From NCBI GenBank assembly GCA_037189645.1, contig JBBCIY010000005.1:558001-622000 (forward strand): 64,000 nt of DNA, written 5' to 3'. The stretch is from Taishania sp037189645 (GTDB lineage: Bacteria; Bacteroidota; Bacteroidia; Flavobacteriales_D; Crocinitomicaceae). The translations under genes and the position numbers were made by a program. Shown piece after piece: positions 53,950-62,639 of the stretch (position 1 is its first letter; each line of letters begins with the position of its first letter). The notes below the pieces were generated by a model that was not told the origin of the DNA, did not search any database, and worked only from the letters and a program-made list of their open reading frames with translations.

Positions 53950-55527
53950 TTATTGATTATCTTTTGCCGGATCAGGCGGAATGATTCCCCGGCGAACAGC
54001 AACAGCATCCACACATTTCATTCCGTCGATGGCAGCAGAAATAATTCCTCCCGCGTATCCTGCGCCTTCCGCGCACGGGTACAGCCCCTTGACAGAGACA
54101 TGCTCCAGGGTTTCCGGGTTCCGGGGAATCTGGATCGGGGATGAAGTTCTCGACTCAGGTGCGTGCAGCACAGCATCATTGGTGAGGTATCCTTTCATTT
54201 TCCTGCCGAAATCTCTGAATGCCTGCTGCAACCTTTTGGCGATAAACGGCGGAAAGACTGTATGCAGGTCTACCGAAACAATACCCGGCTGGTAAGAGCT
54301 TCTCGGGAAATCCACGGATTTCTTACCGTTTACGAAATCTTCCATCCGCTGTGCGGGAACCTGCTGTGTCTTTCCTGCTGCCTCCCAGCACTTCCGTTCA
54401 ATTTCCCGCTGAAAATCCAGACAGACAAACGGATCGCTGCTGTTTTCAAAATCTTCGGGGTAAACGGCAACCACGATCCCGGAGTTGGAATACGGGTTGT
54501 TGCGTTTGGAAGGTGACCACCCGTTGGTTACCACTTCTCCGTCAGCCGTGGCACACGGAGCAATGATCCCTCCCGGGCACATACAGAAGGAATAAACCCC
54601 TCTTCCATCCACCTGTGTTACGAGCGAGTAAGACGCCGGAGGCAGGAAGTCATCGTTCAGTCGCCCGTGGTACTGGATCTTATCGATCACATCCTGCGTG
54701 TGTTCAATCCTCACACCCAACGCAAACGGCTTTGCTTCTACCTTTATTCCCTTTTTGTGAAGCAATTCAAACATATCCCTTGCGGAATGCCCGGTTGCCA
54801 GGATCACTTCATCAACATACCGTTTCTCCGAACAATTCAGCTCCACCCCCCTGATTGCATTGTTTTCCACTATGAAATCCGTCACTTTTGTATCGAAATG
54901 AACCTCACCGCCCCATTTCAGTATTTCTTCACGCATGGCAACAATGATGTGAGGCAGCTTGTTGGTCCCGATGTGCGGATGCGCATCAACGATAATATCC
55001 CGTTCAGCGCCGAAATGTACAAACCATTTCAGTGCTTTGAGCACATCTCCCCGTTTTTTTGAACGGGTATACAGCTTCCCGTCCGAGTAGGTTCCCGCAC
55101 CCCCTTCTCCAAAACAATAATTGGACTCCGGGTTGACAATCATTTCCTTATTGAGCTTCGCAAGATCCCTTCGCCTGGAACGGACATCCTTCCCACGTTC
55201 AAAAACCACCGGCTTCAACCCCAGCTCCAGGCAACGAAGCGCGGCATAGATTCCTGCCGGTCCTGCCCCCACGATCGCTATTTCCGGGGCGTTCTTAACG
55301 TCTTCCGGGTGAAATTCCGCATCAAAGACAGGGAGCTCTTCTCCTATGAATACCTCAAATGTACAGTTGATCTTTATGTTGGGCTTGCGGGCATCGATGG
55401 AACGCTTTTTCCATTGAAAATCAAAATTGTCTGACTTTAAACCCAGGTCGCTTTTTATCTTCTTACGCAGGAAAGCACTGTCAACAGCCTGTTCGGGAGT
55501 AACCTGGAACTGAATTTCTTCTGTCAT
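53950..55527 (-). CDS. FAD-dependent dehydrogenase (COG2509 type)
   Basis: A 525-residue flavoprotein. A short N-terminal domain (IKSDLGLKSDNFDFQWKKRS) precedes the Rossmann FAD site IAIVGAGPAGIYAALRCLEL (GAGPAG at 87-92). NYCFGEGGAGTYSDGKLYTR and the late PCAEGAGYAGGIISAAIDG are characteristic of the uncharacterised COG2509/YdbC-type dehydrogenases. The substrate is unknown. I use ATG 55527, one nt after the PorT stop codon, instead of a TTG at 55539 that would overlap it. Probably transcribed with the PorT gene. Confidence 0.88.
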   Translation of the reverse strand: MTEEIQFQVTPEQAVDSAFLRKKIKSDLGLKSDNFDFQWKKRSIDARKPNIKINCTFEVFIGEELPVFDAEFHPEDVKNAPEIAIVGAGPAGIYAALRCLELGLKPVVFERGKDVRSRRRDLAKLNKEMIVNPESNYCFGEGGAGTYSDGKLYTRSKKRGDVLKALKWFVHFGAERDIIVDAHPHIGTNKLPHIIVAMREEILKWGGEVHFDTKVTDFIVENNAIRGVELNCSEKRYVDEVILATGHSARDMFELLHKKGIKVEAKPFALGVRIEHTQDVIDKIQYHGRLNDDFLPPASYSLVTQVDGRGVYSFCMCPGGIIAPCATADGEVVTNGWSPSKRNNPYSNSGIVVAVYPEDFENSSDPFVCLDFQREIERKCWEAAGKTQQVPAQRMEDFVNGKKSVDFPRSSYQPGIVSVDLHTVFPPFIAKRLQQAFRDFGRKMKGYLTNDAVLHAPESRTSSPIQIPRNPETLEHVSVKGLYPCAEGAGYAGGIISAAIDGMKCVDAVAVRRGIIPPDPAKDNQ

Positions 55528-55528
55528 C

Positions 55529-56242
55529 TTATCCTTCAAAAATGATGGAGAATATCCACCCGCTGTTATAGATTCTGCTGATCGGAAGGGAGGAACGTGT
55601 ATTGTCCTGAATGAATCCGTTTACGAAACTGTGTGAATATTTCACTTCGATCCCAAACTTGAAAAAGGGAGCGAAAAATTCAAGTCCTGCTCCGACCTGG
55701 CCCAGATAATCGTGCTTTTTCATCTTGATGAACGGATCATCAAACTTCTGGGTGGCATCCTGTTGTGACTGCAAATCGAGGGAATACTGCCCTCCTACCA
55801 GGAAATAGGCAGCAAAATTGTTCAGGCGAAGCGTACGGAACTGGAGCATTAAAGGGAAATCCAGGCTGGTTGCATTCACACGTTCTTCATTCAGCAGCTC
55901 TTTCGTAATATCCTCCGGGTCTACAAATACCTGGTTGATTACCCGCTCCTGGAACGAAAGCGACGGCATAAAGCGCAGGCGAACCATCGGTGTACCGACC
56001 TTCATGGTGGTAAGGATCCCCAGCTGCGCGCCGGGCTGAGATTTTACGGACATGCTTTTCAGGCCATATTGCTGATAGGCGTCCACTTTCTGATACAGTG
56101 AATAGCCGGAAGTATTCGCCCCCAGCATAAACCCAAAGTGAAACAGGCGATTGTCAAACTTCCGGTAATTCTGCGGTTTTTCTTTCTGGGCAATTGCTCC
56201 CACACCCGTCAATACAAACAATACAAGGATTCGGAATCTCAT
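55529..56242 (-). CDS. porT: T9SS protein PorT
   Basis: A 237-residue outer-membrane beta-barrel protein with signal peptide MRFRILVLFVLTGVGAIAQ. The PorT signature is visible: FDNRLFHFGFMLGANTSGYS near the N-terminus, VRLRFMPSLSFQERVINQVF in the middle, FPLMLQFRTLRLNNFAAYFLVGG and the final LPISRIYNSGWIFSIIFEG strand. PorT is needed for type IX secretion and gliding in characterised Bacteroidota, which fits the T9SS cargo genes in this window. It is upstream of the flavoprotein gene (one nt apart). A TATTTTTG element is at 56275-56282. Confidence 0.85.
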   Translation of the reverse strand: MRFRILVLFVLTGVGAIAQKEKPQNYRKFDNRLFHFGFMLGANTSGYSLYQKVDAYQQYGLKSMSVKSQPGAQLGILTTMKVGTPMVRLRFMPSLSFQERVINQVFVDPEDITKELLNEERVNATSLDFPLMLQFRTLRLNNFAAYFLVGGQYSLDLQSQQDATQKFDDPFIKMKKHDYLGQVGAGLEFFAPFFKFGIEVKYSHSFVNGFIQDNTRSSLPISRIYNSGWIFSIIFEG

Positions 56243-56543
56243 TAACTTACTAACGTAAAAATAGATTTTTATTACAAAAATAGATTTTTTTAACTACCGG
56301 GGTGCAAAGCCTGCCTAGTTTTAGTAAATGAACGTCTTCTTACACAGCATTGAATGATCATTTTTAGAAGCATCGCCTGCATGATCTTTCCGACCTGGTG
56401 AAGTGGAGACAAGACGCTGAGAATGGAGGCTGCGGGATAAAATCCGGCTGTTGGTCGATTAAAAAAAACACATCTTCTATTTGGTTTTTCATTTCCCGGG
56501 CAATTTTCAATCTTAGCTCCTGAAAATTCTAATTGTCTTATTT
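56243..56543. other. Divergent intergenic region porT / T9SS pair
   Basis: 301 nt with the porT promoter at its left end. The remainder holds an A-rich stretch (56459-56470) but no gene or hairpin I would defend. The promoter of the right-hand operon must be here. Confidence 0.45.
56275..56282 (-). promoter_or_regulatory. Putative -7 element (TATTTTTG) for porT
   Basis: Exact TAnnTTTG, 32 nt upstream of the porT ATG. A TTG lies 22 nt further upstream (56307-56305), slightly longer than the usual spacing. Confidence 0.45.
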
Positions 56544-57041
56544 ATGAACATACCAGCTAAAATGAACAGCATTATCCCCCTTTTCGGGTTACTATTCCTG
56601 TTCTCGTTCCATAGCACCGCCCAAACGGATGTTGTGGTGAACTACTATGACGGAACAAGCCAGAATTTCTCTGTTACCGACGACGGAAAACTGTATTTCG
56701 AGAGTGACAACCTCGTTGTTGTACCGGGAACGTCCGGCACGGTTACCATCCCGCTTTCGATCATCCGGAAAATCACATTTCCGCTCAATCAATCCCTGGG
56801 AATCGAAGACCTGCTGTCAGAGAACACAGATGTATTCCTTTTCCCGAACCCGACAAAAGATCATTTCAGGATCGCGTCGTCCTCTTCGGAAAAGCTGAGT
56901 GTGAGGATTTACTCTACCGGCGGAGGCCTGGTACTCTCAGGAGAGTATTACGCAAACGACCTGATCCTGATCCGCAACCTGGAATCCGGGCTTTACCTTG
57001 TAACCGTCAACAACAAGCCATTTAAACTGAATAAATTATGA
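56544..57041 (+). CDS. Small T9SS-secreted protein, pair partner
   Basis: A 165-residue secreted protein. It has a signal peptide (ATG at 56562 is an alternative start, MNSIIPLFGLLFLF), then a domain of about 60 residues (VVNYYDGTSQNFSVTDDGKL to IPLSIIRKITF) and a Por-type sorting domain (VFLFPNPTKDHFRIASSS to KPFKLNKL). The first domain resembles the N-terminus of the next gene product, with the same strand order ending in I-x-x-ITF, so the two are distant copies. It overlaps that gene by 4 nt (ATGA). Confidence 0.85.
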   Translation: MNIPAKMNSIIPLFGLLFLFSFHSTAQTDVVVNYYDGTSQNFSVTDDGKLYFESDNLVVVPGTSGTVTIPLSIIRKITFPLNQSLGIEDLLSENTDVFLFPNPTKDHFRIASSSSEKLSVRIYSTGGGLVLSGEYYANDLILIRNLESGLYLVTVNNKPFKLNKL

Positions 57042-59194
57042 AAAAGTACCTTTTAACACTGCTGATGGTTTGTTCCGGAGTCATTTCCATCTTCGCGCAG
57101 CAACAGATCGTTGTACACAACGGAGGCAATGTCATGTACGAAAGCTCCACGACCAATGTCGACAGCATCAAATTCCAGGACAATCACCTCATCTTTAACC
57201 ATCCTGCCTTATCCGTGAACTTCCCCGTGATAAGTATTGACAGCATTACGTTCGAAGCATCAGCTACTGCCCCGGATGCGATCTATATCATCTATAACAA
57301 CGATGATGTAACGATCATTAATCCTTATTCTTCGCAGGGGATCACCATCACGGCAAACGACGGACACGTCACATCAACGTCAGTGATTGCTTTGCCGGAC
57401 ATTGAATACAACATTCTCGGAAGCTCTTCCGACGGTTCATTGGTACTCAGCAGCGAGCAACCTGTCCGGCTGATCTTAAGCAACCTTACCCTGGTGAACC
57501 CGGCAGGATCCGCGTTTTCAATAACCGGTGACATGATCTCCACAATTCATCTTTCTCCGGGAACCGTCAATATGCTTTCCGACGGCTCTTCAAGCGCAGC
57601 CAATGCAACACTGGCTGCGGAAGACGGTATCCTGTTCACAGGCTCCGGAACACTGAACGTCACAGGGATAAAAAAACACGCTGTATCAACCAATACGTTT
57701 ATTGAAATTCAAAATGGAACATTCATAATTCCGGCTGCCGCTTCCGACGGGTTCAATACGGAGGAATTCGTGCTGGAAAACGGAACAGTTACCATCCAGT
57801 CAGACGGAGACGGGATTGACGCAGGAGAAACGGTTGTCATAAACGGAGGGAACCTGGGGATCACTTCAACTGCAAACGATGTGAAGGCGATCAAAGGAAA
57901 GAACGGAGGGATCATCATCAATGGAGGAACAACCAATCTGACCGTCTCGGGGAATCAATCAAAAGGATTGAGCACCAGCTCCGATATTGCCATCAACGGA
58001 GGAGCACTCTCGATCACGGCATCCGGAACGGCTGTACTGGAAGCCTCCGGAAGCGGGTACGATGCTTCCTATTGTACAGGAATAAAAGCGGACGGGAACA
58101 TCCTGATCAGCGAAGGAACGGTCACTATTGAATGTACTTCGTCAAATAAAGGCGGAAAAGGGATATCCGCAGACGGTGACATTACCATAAGCGGAGGAAC
58201 GATCACTGTTTCAACCGCCGGAAACGGAGAAACATATACCAGTGAGACAGGAACACCAGATGCTTACACCTCATGCGCCATTAAAAGCGATCTGAACATT
58301 TCATTGCTGGGTGGAACGATCACCTGCACAAGTACCGGAACAGGAGGAAAGGGAATTTCTGCCGACGGAACGCTGACAATAGGAATCGCAGGTGCCGCGA
58401 ATGAGAACCTGGTTTTGTCCGTAACAACTACAGGAAACCGGATCTATGTTTCCGGGACAGGTGAAAATGCCGATTATGCCAATCCGAAAGCTGTAAAAAG
58501 CGAAGGTGATCTGACCGTAAACAGCGGGGTGATCACTATTTCCTGTACACAATCAGAAGAAGGAGGCGAAGGACTGGAAAGCAAATCAACATTAACGATC
58601 AATGGCGGAGAGATCGACATCAACACCTATGATGACTGTATCAATGCCTCCAGCCACATCGCAATCAATGGCGGACGGACACATTGCAAATCGAGGGGAA
58701 ATGACGGAATTGACAGCAACGGAACCATTACGGTTTCAGGTGGATTAACAATGGCGAAAGGAACAGGCAATCCGGAAGCCGGTTTTGACTGTGACAATAA
58801 CACATTTGCCGTGAACGGAGGAATTGTGCTCGGAACAGGCGGTTCCACAAGCAATCCGACTGCCAATGCGTCGTCTTCGTATTCAATAAAGTATACAAAT
58901 GCCACTCCGGAAACAGCGATCTGTATTAAAAATTCCAACGGCGACGCAGTGCTGATGTTCCAGTTACCTGAAATGGCAACTACCGGAGGAGGTGGTCCGG
59001 GCGGTCCCGGAGGGAACAGTGGAATGACGGTCCTGTTCAGCAACCCGGATCTTGCACCAGGAACATATACATTACAAAAAGGGGGAACCATCACAGGTGG
59101 AACGAACTTTAACGGGTATTATACCGGAGCGACCTATTCAGGTGGTACTTCTTCCACTTTTACCATCAGTAGCAAGCTTACCACTATTAACTGA
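57038..59194 (+). CDS. Secreted beta-helix protein, Cthe_2159-like
   Basis: A 718-residue secreted protein: signal peptide MKKYLLTLLMVCSGVISIFA, an N-terminal domain like that of the preceding protein (about 22-75), then a long right-handed beta-helix. The helix has many INGG-x-x-x-I-T-x-x and DG-I-x-x turns (VVINGGNLGITSTAND, GITISGGTITVSTAGN and similar), as in the Cthe_2159 family that binds acidic polysaccharides such as polygalacturonate. A glycine-rich segment (GGGGPGGPGGNSG, about 653-665) precedes the last strands. No obvious sorting domain, so export may rely on its partner or on a non-canonical tail. The glycan ligand is inferred. Confidence 0.82.
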   Translation: MKKYLLTLLMVCSGVISIFAQQQIVVHNGGNVMYESSTTNVDSIKFQDNHLIFNHPALSVNFPVISIDSITFEASATAPDAIYIIYNNDDVTIINPYSSQGITITANDGHVTSTSVIALPDIEYNILGSSSDGSLVLSSEQPVRLILSNLTLVNPAGSAFSITGDMISTIHLSPGTVNMLSDGSSSAANATLAAEDGILFTGSGTLNVTGIKKHAVSTNTFIEIQNGTFIIPAAASDGFNTEEFVLENGTVTIQSDGDGIDAGETVVINGGNLGITSTANDVKAIKGKNGGIIINGGTTNLTVSGNQSKGLSTSSDIAINGGALSITASGTAVLEASGSGYDASYCTGIKADGNILISEGTVTIECTSSNKGGKGISADGDITISGGTITVSTAGNGETYTSETGTPDAYTSCAIKSDLNISLLGGTITCTSTGTGGKGISADGTLTIGIAGAANENLVLSVTTTGNRIYVSGTGENADYANPKAVKSEGDLTVNSGVITISCTQSEEGGEGLESKSTLTINGGEIDINTYDDCINASSHIAINGGRTHCKSRGNDGIDSNGTITVSGGLTMAKGTGNPEAGFDCDNNTFAVNGGIVLGTGGSTSNPTANASSSYSIKYTNATPETAICIKNSNGDAVLMFQLPEMATTGGGGPGGPGGNSGMTVLFSNPDLAPGTYTLQKGGTITGGTNFNGYYTGATYSGGTSSTFTISSKLTTIN

Positions 59195-59294
59195 TTTATT
59201 TTCCGGTTTTTTTAATAGTTCTTCCCTCTTTGGATGTCCAACCCGGCAGAAAAAGAGGGGGGAATTATTAACCTCACCACATCATTATTTCATT

Positions 59295-59302
59295 TACCTT
59301 TG
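59295..59302 (+). promoter_or_regulatory. Putative -7 element (TACCTTTG) for the LytS/LytTR pair
   Basis: Exact TAnnTTTG, 27 nt upstream of the ATG at 59330. It argues that the kinase starts at 59330 rather than at the earlier in-frame ATG at 59234. No clear -33 box at 17-20 nt. Confidence 0.45.
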
Positions 59303-59329
59303 CCTGAACAGCCCTTGTCAAAGCTTCCA

Positions 59330-60379
59330 ATGATCAGAGAAAGAAACAATACCCGCTTAATTGTCCTGCTTCACTGCCTTGTATGGATTTTACTGATCGG
59401 GTTTCCCTATTTGTTCTCTTCCGAAAACAGGTTCAGCATAAGCGATACGATGGAGCACTACTGGATCCCGTTGCTGACACACGTGTTCCTTTTTTACATC
59501 AATTACCTGCTGCTCATCAACCGTTTTTTGTTTTCAAAGAAATGGCTGCTATACATTGTCATCAATATCGTTATCATATTTATCCTGGTGGAAACCAGGT
59601 TTGAGCTGAGGCATTTCTTTTTTAAAGCTCCTCCGCCCGATTTTCATCCCCACCGCCCCCCTCCCCGGCCATTATCGTTCATGTTGCTGACAGACTTTTT
59701 TGTCTATACGGTCCCTGTGGTATTCGCGATCGCTCTCCGGAGCTATACCAAATGGCTGTCAACCGAGCGGGAACGTACCGAAGCGGTTACCGCAAATCTT
59801 TCTTCAGAGCTGGAGCAGCTAAAATACCAGCTGCAACCTCATTTCTTTTTCAATTCCCTGAACAACATTTATTCAATGGTTGACATTTCTCCCGAAAAGG
59901 CAAAAGCGATGATTCACAGCCTGGGAAAGTTAATGAGGTACCTGCTCCACGATGCAAATGCGCCACTCGTCAGCCTGAAACAGGAAGTCGATTTCATCAA
60001 CCGGTACATCGACCTGATGGAAGTCCGGTTTTCGGGAAATGTAACGATCGAGCGCAGCCTCCAGGATACAGACAGCCAGGTGCAAGTCGCTCCTTTGCTT
60101 TTCATTTCCATCGCTGAAAACGCTTTCAAGCATGGCGTATCCGCAACGCATCCGTCCTACATCTCATTTTTCCTTGAAGTGAATGACAGCCACATTTGCT
60201 TTACCGTAAGGAATACCAGCTTTCCGAAATCCCGGGCAGACAGCAGCGGTTCGGGAATCGGGCTGGAAAATCTGCGGAAACGGTTGGAATTGCTTTACAA
60301 AAACCACTATCTTTTAACCATCAAAGAAGAAAACGGCCAGTTCCTGGTACGGCTGATACTTGATAAACCGTCAAATTAA
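59330..60379 (+). CDS. LytS-type sensor histidine kinase
   Basis: A 349-residue kinase (start ATG 59330, MIRERNNTRLIVLLH). Four TM helices fill the first about 135 residues. A His-rich and Pro-rich loop (APPPDFHPHRPPPRP, about 100-113) lies between helices 3 and 4 and might bind metal. The kinase core has the LytS phospho-acceptor in QLQPHFFFNSLNN (H170 or H171), N-box ENAFKHG (263-269) and G-box GSGIGLENLRKRLELL. Partner of the LytTR response regulator 4 nt downstream. The signal sensed is unknown. Confidence 0.9.
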   Translation: MIRERNNTRLIVLLHCLVWILLIGFPYLFSSENRFSISDTMEHYWIPLLTHVFLFYINYLLLINRFLFSKKWLLYIVINIVIIFILVETRFELRHFFFKAPPPDFHPHRPPPRPLSFMLLTDFFVYTVPVVFAIALRSYTKWLSTERERTEAVTANLSSELEQLKYQLQPHFFFNSLNNIYSMVDISPEKAKAMIHSLGKLMRYLLHDANAPLVSLKQEVDFINRYIDLMEVRFSGNVTIERSLQDTDSQVQVAPLLFISIAENAFKHGVSATHPSYISFFLEVNDSHICFTVRNTSFPKSRADSSGSGIGLENLRKRLELLYKNHYLLTIKEENGQFLVRLILDKPSN

Positions 60380-60383
60380 ATGA

Positions 60384-61115
60384 ATGCGCATGGACCTTTC
60401 AATTTCCTGTATTATCGTTGATGACGAGCCGATGGCGCTCACACTCCTGGAAGATTACGTCTCCAAAGTTCCGTTTCTTACATTGAAAGGGAAATGCGAA
60501 AATGCGTTCCAGGCATTGTCAGCCCTGGAAAATGACCACATAGACCTGGTCATATCCGACATCCAGATGCCCGAACTAAACGGCATCGAGCTTTCAAAGG
60601 TGCTTAAAAAAGAAACCCGCATCATTTTTACGACAGCATTTGACCAGTACGCACTGGACGGATTTAAAGCAGAAGCACTGGACTACCTGCTGAAACCGTT
60701 CGATTTCCAGGAATTTTATGCGGCTGTACTCAAAGCAAAGGAATGGTTCGCCCTGGTACGCAGACCAGCACCTATTCCGGAGGACAACGACCTGAAATTC
60801 ATTTTCGTGAAATCGGGATACAAGGTTATCCGCGTGAAGCTGGAGGATGTACTTTATTTTGAAGGGCTGAAAGATTATGTCAAAATATGGCTCAACGATG
60901 AAAAGCCGATCCTCACACTGATGAGCCTGAAACACCTGGAAGAGCTGCTGCCTGAGAAAAAATTCATGCGCATCCACCGGTCATTCATTGTTTCCCTCGA
61001 CAAAGTGACGGAAATCGAACGCGGGCAGGTCATCATCGGGAAAGAACGCATTACTGTCAGTGACCAGTATAAAGAAAAATTCCAGCGGTTTCTCTCCAAT
61101 AATTTTATGAGCTGA
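60384..61115 (+). CDS. LytTR-type response regulator
   Basis: A 243-residue regulator. The receiver domain is at 7-125 with the acidic pair DDE (13-15), phospho-acceptor Asp in SDIQMPELNG (D59) and conserved K104 in LLKPFD. The C-terminal LytTR DNA-binding domain (about 145-240) has FVKSGYKVIRVKLEDVLYFE, HLEELLPEKKFMRIHRSF and a final RFLSNNF. It follows its kinase by 4 nt, so the two form a coupled pair. The target genes are probably nearby or of LytTR type but cannot be seen. Confidence 0.92.
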   Translation: MRMDLSISCIIVDDEPMALTLLEDYVSKVPFLTLKGKCENAFQALSALENDHIDLVISDIQMPELNGIELSKVLKKETRIIFTTAFDQYALDGFKAEALDYLLKPFDFQEFYAAVLKAKEWFALVRRPAPIPEDNDLKFIFVKSGYKVIRVKLEDVLYFEGLKDYVKIWLNDEKPILTLMSLKHLEELLPEKKFMRIHRSFIVSLDKVTEIERGQVIIGKERITVSDQYKEKFQRFLSNNFMS

Positions 61116-61227
61116 TCGTCTCTGAAAGCTCCCTGTACAACCCGGCAACCACAAGATATTCTGAATGTGTTGTTCATTTTACGGAACAACCGTTATGAAA
61201 CTAAATACTTATTTATAAGCCATTCGT

Positions 61228-61641
61228 TCAGCTATGCAGGAAATAGGCCACTGCCAGCTCATAGGACCTCAGGCCAAACCCCATGATGCTTCCAACGCAA
61301 ACCGGAGCAATCAGCGATTCGTGGCGAAACGATTCTCTCGCCGCAATATTGGATAAATGAACTTCCACAACGGGAACCCGGACTGCATCAATGCAATCTC
61401 TTATCGCAACGCTTGTATGCGTGTACCCGCCTGCGTTAAGAATGATCCCATCGGCAGCAGACCGTTGCAGCGCGTTGATGATCTCCCCTTCCACATTGGA
61501 CTGAAAATAGTCGAATTCCACAGAAGAAAATTGGTTTTTTAATTCCGAAAAATAGTCTTCGAATGACTGAGAACCATAAATTTGTACATCACGTTGACCG
61601 AGCAAGTTTAAATTGGGTCCGTTTACGATCAATAGTTTCAT
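61228..61641 (-). CDS. aroQ: 3-dehydroquinate dehydratase, type II
   Basis: A 137-residue enzyme of the shikimate pathway that converts 3-dehydroquinate to 3-dehydroshikimate. Family motifs: LLIVNGPNLNLLGQRDVQIY with the catalytic Tyr of the lid loop, ILNAGGYTHTSVAIRDCI, VVEVHLSNIAARESFRHESL with the catalytic His, and GFGLRSYELAVAYF. The start is ATG 61641. It is divergent from xerD with only 4 nt between start codons, so its promoter must lie inside the 5' end of xerD. Confidence 0.95.
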   Translation of the reverse strand: MKLLIVNGPNLNLLGQRDVQIYGSQSFEDYFSELKNQFSSVEFDYFQSNVEGEIINALQRSAADGIILNAGGYTHTSVAIRDCIDAVRVPVVEVHLSNIAARESFRHESLIAPVCVGSIMGFGLRSYELAVAYFLHS

Positions 61642-61645
61642 AGAA

Positions 61646-62548
61646 ATGTCGAATTGGGAGCACTATATTAATGATTTTATCGCATATCTGAAAATTGAAA
61701 AAGGTTTGGCGGGAAATTCGGTTGAAGCCTATACGCGTGATGTAGAGAAATTAAGGGATTTTTCGCTTTCCATAAAAAAAGAGCCGCAGGATGTAAAACA
61801 CCAGGACCTGGTACAGTTTGTTACAGAACTCTACGACCTGGGACTGAGCAATCGTTCACAGGCCCGGATTATCTCCGGCATCAAACAGTTTTACAACTAC
61901 CTGTTCCTGGAAGAAGAAATACCAGACAATCCGTCGGAATTACTGGAGCAGCCGAAAATCGGGAGAAAGCTCCCCGAAGTACTTACCATCGAAGAAGTCG
62001 ATGCGATGATACAGGCCGTCGACCTTTCCAAACCGGAGGGAGAACGCAACCGTGCCATCATAGAAACGCTTTACAGTTGTGGATTACGTGTTTCGGAGCT
62101 GGTAAATTTACGGTTTGAGGACCTGCATTTTGACAAAGGTTTTATCCGGGTCATCGGGAAGGGCAACAAAGAGCGGCTGGTTCCCGCGAGTCCATCCGTG
62201 GAAAATGAGATCACTGCATACAGAAGGAATACCAGGGCAATGCTTTCTGTTTTACCCAAACATGAAAAAATTGTTTTTCTCAACCGCCGGGGCGCCCAGC
62301 TCACCCGTGTCATGATCTTCACCATGATCAAGCAAACAGCATTGGCCGCAGGGATTCAAAAGCCGGTTTCCCCGCATACGTTCCGCCATTCGTTTGCTAC
62401 CCATCTGCTGGAAGGAGGCGCCAACCTGCGTGCCATCCAGGAAATGCTGGGGCACGAATCAATCACCACAACCGAGATATATACCCACCTGGACGAACGT
62501 TTCCTGCGGGATGCGATCATCTCCTATCATCCGAGAAATAAAAAGTAA
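61646..62548 (+). CDS. xerD: Tyrosine recombinase XerD
   Basis: A 300-residue site-specific recombinase that resolves chromosome dimers with XerC at dif. The SAM-like N-terminal domain (about 1-100, INDFIAYLKIEKGLAGNSVEAYT) is followed by the catalytic domain with LYSCGLRVSELVNL (Arg), GKGNKERLVP (Lys), PHTFRHSFATHLLEGG (HxxR), LGHESITTTEIYTH (His) and the Tyr in EIYTHLDERFL. Start ATG 61646 (MSNWEHYINDF); the longer frame would overlap aroQ. A TAAATTTG at 61577-61584 inside aroQ is a weak promoter candidate. The divergent start codons are 4 nt apart. Confidence 0.93.
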   Translation: MSNWEHYINDFIAYLKIEKGLAGNSVEAYTRDVEKLRDFSLSIKKEPQDVKHQDLVQFVTELYDLGLSNRSQARIISGIKQFYNYLFLEEEIPDNPSELLEQPKIGRKLPEVLTIEEVDAMIQAVDLSKPEGERNRAIIETLYSCGLRVSELVNLRFEDLHFDKGFIRVIGKGNKERLVPASPSVENEITAYRRNTRAMLSVLPKHEKIVFLNRRGAQLTRVMIFTMIKQTALAAGIQKPVSPHTFRHSFATHLLEGGANLRAIQEMLGHESITTTEIYTHLDERFLRDAIISYHPRNKK

Positions 62549-62639
62549 ATTCCCACCCTATTTAGAGAAATGGACCGTATTTTGATAGGGAAACTACACG
62601 AATTAATTCTATAATCATTGAAGTAACACACCAAACGCC

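Noticed and set aside
57038..59194. Glycine-rich and INGG-type repeats as a mobile element or DNA satellite
   Set aside because: They are coding repeats of a beta-helix protein; the reading frame is intact and codons vary between repeats.
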